Assembly: GCF_030656875.1 (NCBI RefSeq)
Contig: NZ_CP130943.1
Location: forward strand, 1,488,001 to 1,552,000
Source: Prescottella sp. R16
GTDB taxonomy: Bacteria > Actinomycetota > Actinomycetes > Mycobacteriales > Mycobacteriaceae
Direction of reading: 5' to 3'
Length of the DNA stretch: 64,000 nucleotides
Part shown: positions 33,450 to 43,204 of the stretch, piece after piece
Numbering within the stretch: position 1 is the first letter of the stretch
How the letters are laid out: each line of letters starts with the position of its first letter
The notes under the pieces: generated by a model
Database searches by the model: none
Told to the model about the DNA's origin: nothing
What the model saw: only the letters and a program-made list of their open reading frames with translations
Made by a program: the position numbers and the translations under genes

Positions 33450-35059
33450 CGCGTCGCCCCCGCCGTCCAGGCGTCGTCGAGGAGCATGATCTCGGCGAAC
33501 GAATGCTTCACGCCGTGCACGTCGGGCGCCCACACGACCATGTTGTCCTGGGCGGCGAGAGGGATGGCGGGGACGGTTTCGGTGGTGAGTTGTTCGATGT
33601 CCGCGATCACGTTGCGGGTCTCCTCGTCTCCGCGGGCGGACTGTAACTGCCCGAGCAGTCGATCCATCTGCGGGTCGGCGTAGTTGCTTGCATTGCTCGA
33701 CGACGCACTGTGGAACACCTGGTAGAGCTTCAGGAGTGGGACGTCGTCCCGGATGTTGAAGCCGGTTTGTGCGATGTCGTAGTCCCGGTTCACGTTGACG
33801 CGCCGAATGGATTCGGTGATGTCGGTGACGTACTCGATTGTGGTGTCGAACCCCACGGCGTCGAGTAGTGCCTGGAGGGCGAGCGCGCGACTCTGTGCCT
33901 CCGGAGTCTGGCGGGTCACGAAGGTGATCCGCCCGTCGTAGCCGTCGGACTTCGCCTGGGACAGCAACTCTCGCGCAGCATCCGGGTCGAACCGGTTCGC
34001 CGGCTGGTCTGTCGCCCAGCGCGATGTCGGCTGGAACAGTGCGGTGCCGGGCCGTCCGAGACCGGCCTGGGCGCGGGAGTCGACGAGCGCCGGATCGATC
34101 GCCCGCTGCAGCGCCTGCCGGACGCGGACGTCGGCGCCGGGACGGCCCTCGGCGTTGTTCACGAGGATTGCGCTGCCCGCGTTGGTGATCTGCAGGTATC
34201 CGGGAAGGTCCTCGTCGCGGAACGTCTTCGCGACTTCCTCCTCGTACACGTACACCATGTCGAGTTCGCCGGCGTGGAACATGTCGACCTGCATCTGCCC
34301 ACCCGACGGTGCGGTGACCCGGATCTCGTCGAGGTTCGGGCGTCCACCCCAGTAGTCGTCCCGCCGGGTCAGGACGATCTCGTGGCCCGGCGCGAGGCGG
34401 TCGAGGACGAACGGGCCGGCGCCGATCGGAGTGAACTCGGGGCCCGCGTAGCCGGCCGGGGCCACGATCATCCCGGCACCCGTGGCGAGCATGACGGGGA
34501 ACTGTTCCCACGGTTCGGCCAGCTCGAAGACGACGGTGTCCGGCGCCGTCGCCGTCGTCGATTGCACGGTCCGGGCCCACAACTGCGAGTCGGTGCCCTT
34601 GTTCGAGACGAAGCGGTCGATGCTGCCGACCACCGCCGCCGCATCGACGGGCTCCCCGTTGCTGAACGTCACACCGTTGCGCAACGTGAGCGTCCACGCC
34701 GTTCCGGTGTCGTCCACCCGCAGGTCCTGCGCCAGCTGCGGCTCGTAGGTGCCGGTCTCCGCCTCGTAGCGGACGAGCAGGTCGTAGACCGCGGCGAGTT
34801 CGGTGCCGCCGGTCGAGCCGGACGGCACGGTTCGGGCCGGATCGAACGAACCGGGCAGCGAGAAGGCCCCGAACCGGAGGACCCCACCGGTCACCGGATC
34901 GGCCGCTTCCGATTGCGTGCCGACGAATCCGCTCGCCGCGGCCGACGGGTCGGCGGGTGCCGCCGAGGGGGCCGACGAGCAGGAAGTCAGGAGAACCGCT
35001 CCGCTTGCTGCGGCGCAGATACCCATCGTGATACGGCGGAGACGGTACGACGGCGTCAT
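33446..35059 (-). CDS. Family-5 ABC substrate-binding lipoprotein (peptide/nickel type), orphan
   Basis: A 537-residue extracytoplasmic binding protein. It has a signal peptide with lipobox LLTSC (Cys27), a proline/alanine/serine-rich linker to about residue 57, then the SBP_bac_5 fold (LRNGVTFSNGEPVDAAAVVGSIDRF, GAGPFVLDRLAPGHEIVLTRRDDYWGG). Proteins of this class bind peptides, opines or other small solutes. No permease or ATPase genes are near; the gene is instead ATGA-coupled to a flavoprotein and an acyl-CoA ligase, an unusual setting. The ATG at 35059 gives a normal signal peptide; an in-frame upstream start is unlikely. Confidence 0.88.
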   Translation of the reverse strand: MTPSYRLRRITMGICAAASGAVLLTSCSSAPSAAPADPSAAASGFVGTQSEAADPVTGGVLRFGAFSLPGSFDPARTVPSGSTGGTELAAVYDLLVRYEAETGTYEPQLAQDLRVDDTGTAWTLTLRNGVTFSNGEPVDAAAVVGSIDRFVSNKGTDSQLWARTVQSTTATAPDTVVFELAEPWEQFPVMLATGAGMIVAPAGYAGPEFTPIGAGPFVLDRLAPGHEIVLTRRDDYWGGRPNLDEIRVTAPSGGQMQVDMFHAGELDMVYVYEEEVAKTFRDEDLPGYLQITNAGSAILVNNAEGRPGADVRVRQALQRAIDPALVDSRAQAGLGRPGTALFQPTSRWATDQPANRFDPDAARELLSQAKSDGYDGRITFVTRQTPEAQSRALALQALLDAVGFDTTIEYVTDITESIRRVNVNRDYDIAQTGFNIRDDVPLLKLYQVFHSASSSNASNYADPQMDRLLGQLQSARGDEETRNVIADIEQLTTETVPAIPLAAQDNMVVWAPDVHGVKHSFAEIMLLDDAWTAGATR

Positions 35060-35242
35060 CGGCAGATCCGTTCGGTATGCGAAGTTTCCGGGAATGTAAC
35101 GTGGGTCACAACTTCCGGCAAGGTCGGTTCCATCCAGCGGGCCGTCGGTGAGGTACGCCATCGCTCCAGCGGGCTTGTCTGTTACCAGAAGATCGAGGAT
35201 GCTGTACGCCGGTAAAGGAACAAGTGGTCCCGAAAGGTCTCG

Positions 35243-36508
35243 ATGTCTGGCACTGCGGTCGTCCCTGTCGAATCGTCCGATGCTGTCGTCTCCGAGGCGG
35301 TGAACGGGGAGGCGGCGGATGCGGAGGCGCCGAACGCGACACTGCTGTCGGAGCGGTCACGTCCGATCATCGAGGCGACCCTGCCGGTGGTGGGGGAACA
35401 CCTCGGTGAGATCAGCGAACTGTTCTACCGCGATCTGTTCGAGGCCCTGCCGTCGCTGAAGACGGACCTGTTCAACAAGACCAACCAGGAGAACGGCGAG
35501 CAGCAGAAGGCGCTCGCCGGGTCGATCGCCGCGTTCGCGACCCTGCTCATCACCGAGGATGCGCCGCCGATCGACCAGGTGATGGAGCGGATCGCGGCCA
35601 AGCACGCGTCGCTCGGCATCGTGCGCATGTACTACCACCTCGTGCACCGGGCCCTGTTCAAGGCGATCGCTCAGGTACTCGGCGACGCCGTCACGCCGGA
35701 GGTCGCCGCGGCGTGGGACGAGGTGTACTGGCTGATGGCCGACTCCCTCATCGCGCAGGAGGCCGACATGTACGCGCGGGCCGGGGTGTCCGCCGGGCAG
35801 GTGTGGTTCCCGCTCACGGTGATCGACCGTCGCCGCATCGCCCCCGACGTGTGGACGTTCACCCTCTCCGGATTCGAACGCTGCCCGATGCGGAACTTCG
35901 AAGCGGGACAGTACATCTCGGTGTCGATGATCTTCGAGGATGGCAGCCGGCAGATCCGTCAGTACACGGCGATGGCCGGTGCGGAGCCGGACACGTGGGA
36001 GATCAGCGTCGAACGCATCCCGGGCGGACTGGTGTCGAACAAGCTCGTCGACGAGGCCGGTATCGGCTACCCGCTGATCGTGTCCATCCCCGCCGGCACC
36101 CCGTACCCGGTCCCGAACGACCGGCCGGTCGTACTCGGCTCGTCCGGTGTCGGCTCGTCGCTCACCGTCGCGGTCCTGCAGAAGATGATCGCCGACGAGG
36201 ACACCCGCCCCGTCCACGTCGTGCACGTCGACGCCTCCGCCGAGGCGTTCGGGCACCGCGGCGCCATCGAGGCCCTGCTCGCCGACTACCAGGGGCGGAC
36301 CTCACTCGACGCCTACGTCGTCACCGACGTCGACGACGCCGTCCGTCAGTTGCAGCAGCGCGACTGGGACCGCCAGTCCGAGGTGTACCTGTGTGGCTCA
36401 CCACGATTCATGCGCCGGATGCGCAAACTCGCCGTCCTCGGCGGCGTCGCACCCGAACGCGTCCACTACGAGGTGTTCACACCCGATTCGTGGCTCGGGT
36501 TCGACTGA
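35243..36508 (+). CDS. Flavohaemoglobin (globin plus FAD/NAD reductase)
   Basis: A 421-residue protein with an acidic N-terminal extension of about 33 residues, a globin domain (about 34-180) and a ferredoxin-reductase-like part (about 185-421). Globin residues for NO dioxygenation are present: B10 Tyr62, E7 Gln82, F8 His121, and the Tyr130/131 and Glu173 relay. The reductase part is less canonical: the FAD motif RQYSLS reads RQYTAM and the usual GGVGITP NAD motif reads GSSGVGSSLT. It ends with YEVFTPDSW. NO detoxification is the expected role. The changed reductase motifs leave another electron donor possible, as described for mycobacterial type II flavohaemoglobins. Confidence 0.88.
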   Translation: MSGTAVVPVESSDAVVSEAVNGEAADAEAPNATLLSERSRPIIEATLPVVGEHLGEISELFYRDLFEALPSLKTDLFNKTNQENGEQQKALAGSIAAFATLLITEDAPPIDQVMERIAAKHASLGIVRMYYHLVHRALFKAIAQVLGDAVTPEVAAAWDEVYWLMADSLIAQEADMYARAGVSAGQVWFPLTVIDRRRIAPDVWTFTLSGFERCPMRNFEAGQYISVSMIFEDGSRQIRQYTAMAGAEPDTWEISVERIPGGLVSNKLVDEAGIGYPLIVSIPAGTPYPVPNDRPVVLGSSGVGSSLTVAVLQKMIADEDTRPVHVVHVDASAEAFGHRGAIEALLADYQGRTSLDAYVVTDVDDAVRQLQQRDWDRQSEVYLCGSPRFMRRMRKLAVLGGVAPERVHYEVFTPDSWLGFD

Positions 36509-36526
36509 ACACCCGCCCAGGCGTGT

Positions 36527-36591
36527 CGGCGGTGGTCGGTACGGTGTGATGGGTCGAGCGCACCGCTCGGCCACCGACCCGACCACCACCG
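36527..36591. terminator. Long imperfect hairpin between flavohaemoglobin and recC
   Basis: The 20-nt arms at 36527-36546 and 36572-36591 pair at 17 of 20 positions. The 25-nt loop itself contains a CGAGCG/CGCTCG stem. The structure begins 19 bp after the flavohaemoglobin stop and ends 14 bp before the recC start. It probably ends the upstream transcript, but it could also fold in a recC leader. Confidence 0.55.
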
Positions 36592-36605
36592 CAGGGGGAT
36601 CATTC

Positions 36606-39600
36606 GTGCTGACGCTCCACCGCGCCGAGAGCGCCGGCACGCTCGCGTCCCAGTTGGCGCACGTGCTGGCCACCCCACCGGCGGACCCCTTCGCCCGTGA
36701 GGTGGTGGCGGTGCCGGCGCGCGGTGTCGAGCGGTGGCTGGCGCAGCGGCTGTCGCACACCCTCGGCGCACGGGACGACGCCGCGGACGGGGTGGCCGCG
36801 AACATCGACTTCCCGTCCCCGACGCGGCTGATCGACGGGGCACTCGCCGCCGCCACCGGGTACGCCGTCGACACCGACCCGTGGCAGCCGTCACGGATGC
36901 TGTGGACGCTGCTGCAGGTGATCGACGATCATCTCGGCGACCCGTGGTGCGCAGTCCTGGCCCGGCACCTCGGGCACGGTGCGACGGATCCGGCGGACCA
37001 TCGGGCCGGCCGCCGGTACGCCACCGCCGCCCACCTGGCCGGACTGCTGCGCACCTACGGTGCGGAGCGGCCGGAGATGCTGATCGACTGGGCAGCCGGC
37101 CGCGACACCGACGGGGCCGCACCGCTCCCCGACGACCTGCGCTGGCAGCCGGAACTGTGGCGCCGACTGCGGGAGCGGCTCGACTGCCCGAGCCCCGCCG
37201 AACGCCTCGGCGACGCGTGCGCCCGGCTGCGCGACGACCCCGGAGTCGTCGACCTACCGGAACGGCTGTCGCTGTTCGGCCCCACCCGGCTCGGCGCCGA
37301 CCAGATCGCGGTGCTGTCCGCGCTCGGCGCCGAACGCGATGTGCACCTGTGGATTCCACACCCCAGTATCGAAATGTGGGGGGCGTTCGCCGACGACGTC
37401 CCGCCGCACCGCCGCCGGGACGACACCCGCACCCTCACGGTCACCCATCCGTTGCTCGCGAGCCTGGCCCGCGACGTACGCGAGATGCAGTCCCGGCTGG
37501 CCACCGTCCCACTGGTCGACGTCCACCATCCCGGCCCGCAGCGCCCGCAGACCCTGCTGGGGCGGCTGCAGTCCGACATCGCCGCCGACCGGGAGCCGTC
37601 GGTGTGCCCCGCCGACGACACCGTCGAGATCCACGCCTGCCACGGCCCGGCCCGGCAGGTGGAGGTGCTGCGCGAACGCCTGCTGCACCTGTTCCGGGAC
37701 GATCCCACGCTCGAACCGCGGGACGTGATCGTGCTGTGCCCCGACGTCGACACGTATGCCCCGCTCGTGCGGGCCGCGTTCGGGCAGAACGCATCCGGCA
37801 GCCTCGCGCACCCCGGGCACCAGCTGCGGGTGCGGATGGCGGATCGTGGCCTGCAACAGAGCAATCCGGTGCTCGCGGTGGTCGCCACCCTGCTCGACCT
37901 CGCGGACTCCCGCGTCCCGATCGGCCGGGTGATCGACCTCGCCGCCACCGGTCCGGTGCGGCGCTGCTTCGGCTTCGACGACGACGGGATCGAACGCATC
38001 CGCGACTGGACCGCAGCGGCGGGCGCCCGCTGGGGGATCGGGGTTCGGGAGCGGCGGGCGTTCGGCCTCGACGGTTTCGAGCAGAACACCATCCGGTCGG
38101 CCCTCGACCGGATCCTGCTCGGTGCGGCCGCCGACGACGCGGACGCCGAATGGCTGTCGCTGGCGCTGCCGCTCGACGACGTCGAGAGCAACGACATCGA
38201 ACTCACCGGCCGCCTCGCCGAGTTCGTCGACCGACTCGACGTGGTGCTGCGCCGGCTCACCGGACCGCAGCCGGCCACCCGGTGGGCCGCCGCCTTCGCC
38301 TCGGCCCTGGAACTGCTGGTCGACGTCCACCCCGCCGACGCGTGGCAGCTCGCGCAGGCCCGCCGGGAACTCGCGGCCGCCGTCGAGCACGCCGGGGACA
38401 CCGTGCTGCGGCTCGCCGACGTGCGGGCCATGCTCCGCTCCCGGCTCGCCGGCCGCCCCGGCCGCATCAACTTCCGCACCGGTGACCTCACGGTGTGCAC
38501 GATGGTGCCGATGCGGTCGGTCCCGCACCGGGTGGTGGTGCTCCTCGGGCTCGACGACGACGTGTTCCCCCGAGGCTCGGGCATCGACGGCGACGACATC
38601 CTGTCCCGCGAACCCCGTGTGGGGGAACGGGATCCGCGCAGCGAGGATCGGCAGCTGCTGCTCGACGCCATCATGTCCGCCACCGAGCGGGTGCTGCTGC
38701 TGCACACCGGCGCCGACCCGGTCGGCGGCACCACACGGCCGCCCGCGGTGCCGCTCGCCGAGATCCGGGACGTGCTGGCGGTCATGACCGGGGCCGATGT
38801 CGTGCAGCGGCACACGCTGCAGCCGTTCGATGCCCGCAACTTCGATCCGGTATCGCCGCGCAGCTTCGACGTCGCCGCGCTCGCCGGGGCGCGGGCCGCA
38901 CAGCAGCCACCGACCCCGCCGGCCCCGTTCCTGCCCGAACCGTTACCGGTCCAGGATCGGGAGAAGGGGGACGGGGCCGTCGCGCTCGCGGACCTGATCG
39001 CGTTCCTCGAACATCCCGTGCAGGGGTTCCTGCGGCAGCGGCTCGGTATCCGGGTACCCGAACTCGACGAGGACGCCGCCGACGCCCTGGACCTCGAACT
39101 CGATCCCCTCGCCAAGTGGGGGATCGGGGACCGGATGCTCACCGCCCGCCTCGCCGGCGTCGACCCCGACGCGTTCCGGGCCGCCGAGTGGCGGCGCGGC
39201 ACCCTGCCCCCCGCCAAGCTCGGGGAGGCCGCGCTCGGCGACATCGAATGGACCGTCGACGCCCTCGCCCGCGCCGCCGCCCCGATCCATGCCGCACCGG
39301 CCGAGACGTTCGATATCGACGTCGACCTCGGGGACGGACGCCGCCTCGTCGGCACCGTCGACGGCCTGCACGGCGACGTGATCGCCCGCACCACGTTCTC
39401 GCGGCTCGCCGCGAAACACCGCATCGGGGCGTGGGTGCGGCTGCTCGCCGTCGCCGCCACCGGCCGGTACGAGCAGCCCACCGCCGTCACCACCGGCCGG
39501 GGCCGCGGCCGCTCCCCGGTGGCCCGGTCGACGCTCGTCGCCCCCGACAACGCCGTGCAGGTGCTGCGCCGGCTCGTCGACCTACGGGAACAGGGACTGC

Positions 39601-39887
39601 AGCAGCCACTCGCGGTCGGTCCCGGGGCGACCGCCGCATACGCGGAGACCCGGTTCCGGGGCCGATCCGTCGAACTCGCGCTCGCCGCCGCCGAGAAGGC
39701 GTGGGGCGGCGACTACGGCGACGGCAAGGACCGGCACATCACCTACGTGCACGGGGCCGGCGCGGAACTGTCGGTGCTCACCGACACGCCGGCACCGCCC
39801 GGCGCGCACGAGCCCACCGTGTTCGGGGTGCTCGCCGCCACGCTGTGGGGTCCGCTGCTGGCCGCCGAAACCCTGGGAGAACCGTGA
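36606..39887 (+). CDS. recC: Exodeoxyribonuclease V gamma subunit (RecC)
   Basis: A 1093-residue RecC, the subunit of RecBCD that splits the duplex and recognises Chi. The N-terminus LTLHRAESAGTLASQLAHVL, the VPARGVERWLAQRLSH segment, the ERLSLFGPTRL block and the C-terminal LADLIAFLEHPVQGFLRQRLGI segment are typical. It begins at the GTG at 36606 behind AGGGGG; an ATG at 36549 lacks a ribosome-binding site. It is the first gene of recC-recB-recD, the order also found in mycobacteria, with GTGA overlaps joining the genes. Confidence 0.93.
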   Translation: MLTLHRAESAGTLASQLAHVLATPPADPFAREVVAVPARGVERWLAQRLSHTLGARDDAADGVAANIDFPSPTRLIDGALAAATGYAVDTDPWQPSRMLWTLLQVIDDHLGDPWCAVLARHLGHGATDPADHRAGRRYATAAHLAGLLRTYGAERPEMLIDWAAGRDTDGAAPLPDDLRWQPELWRRLRERLDCPSPAERLGDACARLRDDPGVVDLPERLSLFGPTRLGADQIAVLSALGAERDVHLWIPHPSIEMWGAFADDVPPHRRRDDTRTLTVTHPLLASLARDVREMQSRLATVPLVDVHHPGPQRPQTLLGRLQSDIAADREPSVCPADDTVEIHACHGPARQVEVLRERLLHLFRDDPTLEPRDVIVLCPDVDTYAPLVRAAFGQNASGSLAHPGHQLRVRMADRGLQQSNPVLAVVATLLDLADSRVPIGRVIDLAATGPVRRCFGFDDDGIERIRDWTAAAGARWGIGVRERRAFGLDGFEQNTIRSALDRILLGAAADDADAEWLSLALPLDDVESNDIELTGRLAEFVDRLDVVLRRLTGPQPATRWAAAFASALELLVDVHPADAWQLAQARRELAAAVEHAGDTVLRLADVRAMLRSRLAGRPGRINFRTGDLTVCTMVPMRSVPHRVVVLLGLDDDVFPRGSGIDGDDILSREPRVGERDPRSEDRQLLLDAIMSATERVLLLHTGADPVGGTTRPPAVPLAEIRDVLAVMTGADVVQRHTLQPFDARNFDPVSPRSFDVAALAGARAAQQPPTPPAPFLPEPLPVQDREKGDGAVALADLIAFLEHPVQGFLRQRLGIRVPELDEDAADALDLELDPLAKWGIGDRMLTARLAGVDPDAFRAAEWRRGTLPPAKLGEAALGDIEWTVDALARAAAPIHAAPAETFDIDVDLGDGRRLVGTVDGLHGDVIARTTFSRLAAKHRIGAWVRLLAVAATGRYEQPTAVTTGRGRGRSPVARSTLVAPDNAVQVLRRLVDLREQGLQQPLAVGPGATAAYAETRFRGRSVELALAAAEKAWGGDYGDGKDRHITYVHGAGAELSVLTDTPAPPGAHEPTVFGVLAATLWGPLLAAETLGEP

Positions 39888-42800
39888 CCGCGACCGCCAC
39901 CGACACCACGTTCGACCTGCTGGCGCCGCTGCCGACCGGCACCGTCGTCCTCGAGGCCAGCGCCGGCACCGGAAAGACGTACGCGATCGTCGGACTCGCG
40001 GCCCGGTTCGTCGCCGAACACGGCGTCGACCTGTCGCAGCTGCTGCTCGTCACGTTCAGCCGGGCCGCCACCAAGGAACTGCGGGAACGTGCCCGATCCC
40101 GATTCGCCGAGACCGCAACCGCACTGGCCGACCCCGCCACCGCCCGCGGGCACCGCGACGAACTGATCGCCCACCTCGCCGACACCGACGACGACGAGGT
40201 GCGGCAGCGCCGGGACCGGCTGCAGCGGGCCCTGTCGGACTTCGACGCCGGCACCATCGTCACCACCCACAGCTTCTGCCGGAGCATGCTGGGCAGCCTC
40301 GGTATCGCCGGGGAACACGACCCCGACGCGGTGCTCGTCGAGGAGGCCGACGAGATCGTCGACGACGTGATCGCCGACCTGTACGTGCGGCACTTCGGCC
40401 GCGCCGACACCCGCACCCTGAAACCGGACGCCGCCCGCAAGGCCGCCCGGTACGCGGTCTTCGACCCGCAGGCCGTACTCGCCCCGGAGGACGCCGACGG
40501 CACCCGCGCCGGGGACGCGGTCGCGTTCGCCACCGCGGTCCGGCGGGAAGTGCAGCGCCGCAAACAGATCGCCGGAATCCGCGACTTCGACGACCTGCCC
40601 GCCCTGCTGCACCAGGTGCTCGCCGACCCCGACCACGGAGAGGCCGCCTGCCGGCGCGTCCGGGACCGGTATTCGGTGGTGCTCGTCGACGAATTCCAGG
40701 ACACCGACCCACAACAGTGGGGGATCCTGCGGTCGGTGTTCCACGGGCACGCCACCCTCGTCCTCGTCGGCGACCCGAAACAGGCCATCTACGCGTTCCG
40801 CGGCGCGGAGGTACTCAGCTACCTCGACGCCGTCGAGACCGCCGACCGCCGCCTCGAACTCGCCTGCAACTGGCGCAGCGACACCGATCTCGTTGCCGCC
40901 CTCCACTACCTGCACGGCGGCGCCGCCCTCGGACACCGCGACATCGTCGTGCACCCGGTCGAGGCCGCCACCGCGGGCTCCCGGCTCGCGGGCGCGTCGC
41001 CGCTGCGGCTGCGGTACCTGCCGCGCACCGGCGCGGGACGGCTCAACAACTCCGGATTCCCGGTGCTGGGCCGGCAACGCGAACGCGTCGCCGCGGACGT
41101 CGCCGCCGACATCGTCCGGCTCCTGAAAAGCGGCGCGACCCTCGACCTCGGGGACGGACCGCGCCCCGTGGTACCCGGAGACATCGCGGTCCTCGCCGGC
41201 ACCAACACCCAGATCGACCTGGTCACGGCGGCCCTCGACCGGGCCGGGGTGCCGTCGGTGGTCGCCGGCGGATCCAGCGTGTTCGAGACACCCGCCGCCC
41301 ACCACTGGCTGCGGGTGCTGCAGGCGCTCGAACAGCCGCACCGCGCCGACCGGGTCCGCCTCGCCGCCCTCACCCCACTGTTCGGCTGGACCGCGCAGCG
41401 GATCGACGCATCCCGCGACGACCTCGTCGGGGACGTGGGCGGCCGGCTGCGGGAGCTGTCCACCCTGTTCACCGACACCGGATTCGCGGCCCTGTTCGAA
41501 CAACTCGCCGCCGACACCGGACTCGAACAACGCCTGCTCACAGCCGCGTCCGGGGAACGCACCCTCACCGACCTGCGGCACCTCGCGCAGCTTCTCGGGG
41601 CCGTCGCCGTCGACGAATCCCTCGGACTCACCGCCCTGACCGGCTGGCTCACCGACCGCATCGCGGACCCGAAATCCGGGGGCGACGGCCGACTCCGCCG
41701 CCTCGACAGCGACGCCGCCGCCGTCCAGCTGACCACCGTGCACAAGAGCAAAGGTCTCGAATACCCGATCGTGTACGTGCCGTTCGGCTGGAACACCGGA
41801 CGCTTCGCCGACCCCGACCGGCTGCTGCTGCACGACGACCACGGCCGCCGCATCCTCGACATCGGCGGGGAGGGCAGCGTCGACTACGGGGACCGCCGAC
41901 GCCGCCGCGACCTCGAGGCCGCCGGGGAGGATCTGCGGCTGCTGTACGTCGCCCTCACCCGCGCCCAGTGCCAACTGGTGCTGTGGTGGGCGCCCGCATG
42001 GGGCACCGACTCCGGGCCGCTGCACCGGCTGCTGTTCGGCCGCGGCCCCGGCGAGGCCGACGTACCGCAGAAGGCGGGTGTGCCCGAGGACCCGGAGGTC
42101 GCCGCACACCTGACCCGATGGGGTGACCGTGCACCCGCCACGATCAGCGTCGAGGAGGTCGGCTCCGACCCGATCGAACAGCTGACGTGGACCCCGGAAC
42201 GGGCCGGGACCGGCGAGCTGGCCGCCGCCGTGTTCGACCGCGTACTCGACAGCGACTGGCGACGCACCTCGTACACCGCCCTTACCGCCGCAGCACACGA
42301 ATTCCCCTCCACCACCGTCGAATCCGAGGAGACGGTGATCGGCGACGAACCCGAGGAGCCCGACGTGGTCGACACCTCGGACCGGTCCGACGGCATCGCA
42401 TCGACCATGAACGACATGCCGTACGGCGCAGTGTTCGGCACCCTCGTCCACGAGATCCTCGAACACGTCGACACCGCCGCCGACGACCTCGACACCGAAC
42501 TGGTGCGGCACTGCCGCGAGGCCGTCGACGCCCGGATGTCGGACGTCGACCCCGACGCCCTCGCCGCCGCCCTGCTGCCGGTGCTGCGCACACCCCTCGC
42601 GTCCGGCGGCACCCTCGCCGACATCACGCCACGAGACCGGCTGCCGGAACTGGACTTCGAGCTGCCGCTGGCCGGCGGCGACACCCCCGCCGCCCTCGCC
42701 GCGACCCTGCACACGATCGTCGACCTGCTGCGCCGGCACCTGCCCCCCGACGACGTCCTCGCCGCCTACCCGGACCGGCTCGACACCCTCGATCCGACAC

Positions 42801-43204
42801 CGCTGCGCGGCTACCTCACCGGCAGCATCGACGCGGTCCTGCGGATCCCCAGCCCGGCCGGACCACGCTTCGTCATCGTCGACTACAAGACCAACCGCAT
42901 CGCATCCGCCGAACACCTCACCACCGCCCACTTCACCCGCGACGCGATGGCCGGCGAGATGATGCGCTCCCACTACCCGCTGCAGGCGCTGCTGTACGAG
43001 GCCGCGCTGCACCGCTATCTGCGCTGGCGGCTGCCCGGCTACGACCCGGAGATACACCTGGGTGGTGTGCAATACCTGTTCGTGCGCGGGATGGTCGGCC
43101 CCGACACCCCCGACGGGGCCGGGGTGTTCGACTGGCATCCGCCGACCGCACTGGTGGTGGAGCTGTCGGATGCGCTGGCAGCGGCAGGGGAGGGACAGCA
43201 GTGA
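39884..43204 (+). CDS. recB: Exodeoxyribonuclease V beta subunit (RecB helicase-nuclease)
   Basis: A 1106-residue UvrD-type helicase fused to a nuclease. Motif I is EASAGTGKTY (Lys31), motif II is VLVDEFQDTDP, then GDPKQAIYAFRGAE, TTVHKSKGLEYPIVYVP and LLYVALTRAQ. The C-terminal nuclease domain has IVDYKTNR with Asp1000 and Lys1002 of the PD-(D/E)XK centre. It is the main motor and nuclease of RecBCD in double-strand break repair. The start is the GTG at 39884 overlapping the recC stop. Confidence 0.95.
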   Translation: MTATATDTTFDLLAPLPTGTVVLEASAGTGKTYAIVGLAARFVAEHGVDLSQLLLVTFSRAATKELRERARSRFAETATALADPATARGHRDELIAHLADTDDDEVRQRRDRLQRALSDFDAGTIVTTHSFCRSMLGSLGIAGEHDPDAVLVEEADEIVDDVIADLYVRHFGRADTRTLKPDAARKAARYAVFDPQAVLAPEDADGTRAGDAVAFATAVRREVQRRKQIAGIRDFDDLPALLHQVLADPDHGEAACRRVRDRYSVVLVDEFQDTDPQQWGILRSVFHGHATLVLVGDPKQAIYAFRGAEVLSYLDAVETADRRLELACNWRSDTDLVAALHYLHGGAALGHRDIVVHPVEAATAGSRLAGASPLRLRYLPRTGAGRLNNSGFPVLGRQRERVAADVAADIVRLLKSGATLDLGDGPRPVVPGDIAVLAGTNTQIDLVTAALDRAGVPSVVAGGSSVFETPAAHHWLRVLQALEQPHRADRVRLAALTPLFGWTAQRIDASRDDLVGDVGGRLRELSTLFTDTGFAALFEQLAADTGLEQRLLTAASGERTLTDLRHLAQLLGAVAVDESLGLTALTGWLTDRIADPKSGGDGRLRRLDSDAAAVQLTTVHKSKGLEYPIVYVPFGWNTGRFADPDRLLLHDDHGRRILDIGGEGSVDYGDRRRRRDLEAAGEDLRLLYVALTRAQCQLVLWWAPAWGTDSGPLHRLLFGRGPGEADVPQKAGVPEDPEVAAHLTRWGDRAPATISVEEVGSDPIEQLTWTPERAGTGELAAAVFDRVLDSDWRRTSYTALTAAAHEFPSTTVESEETVIGDEPEEPDVVDTSDRSDGIASTMNDMPYGAVFGTLVHEILEHVDTAADDLDTELVRHCREAVDARMSDVDPDALAAALLPVLRTPLASGGTLADITPRDRLPELDFELPLAGGDTPAALAATLHTIVDLLRRHLPPDDVLAAYPDRLDTLDPTPLRGYLTGSIDAVLRIPSPAGPRFVIVDYKTNRIASAEHLTTAHFTRDAMAGEMMRSHYPLQALLYEAALHRYLRWRLPGYDPEIHLGGVQYLFVRGMVGPDTPDGAGVFDWHPPTALVVELSDALAAAGEGQQ

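Noticed and set aside
35060..35242. An NO-responsive operator (NsrR-like) ahead of the flavohaemoglobin
   Set aside because: Short direct repeats such as CCGGAA are present, but no palindrome resembling a known NO regulator site was found.
37055..39550. An 831-codon minus-strand frame opposite recC
   Set aside because: It is Ser/Arg-rich and repetitive, typical of an antisense shadow; RecC motifs lie on the plus strand.
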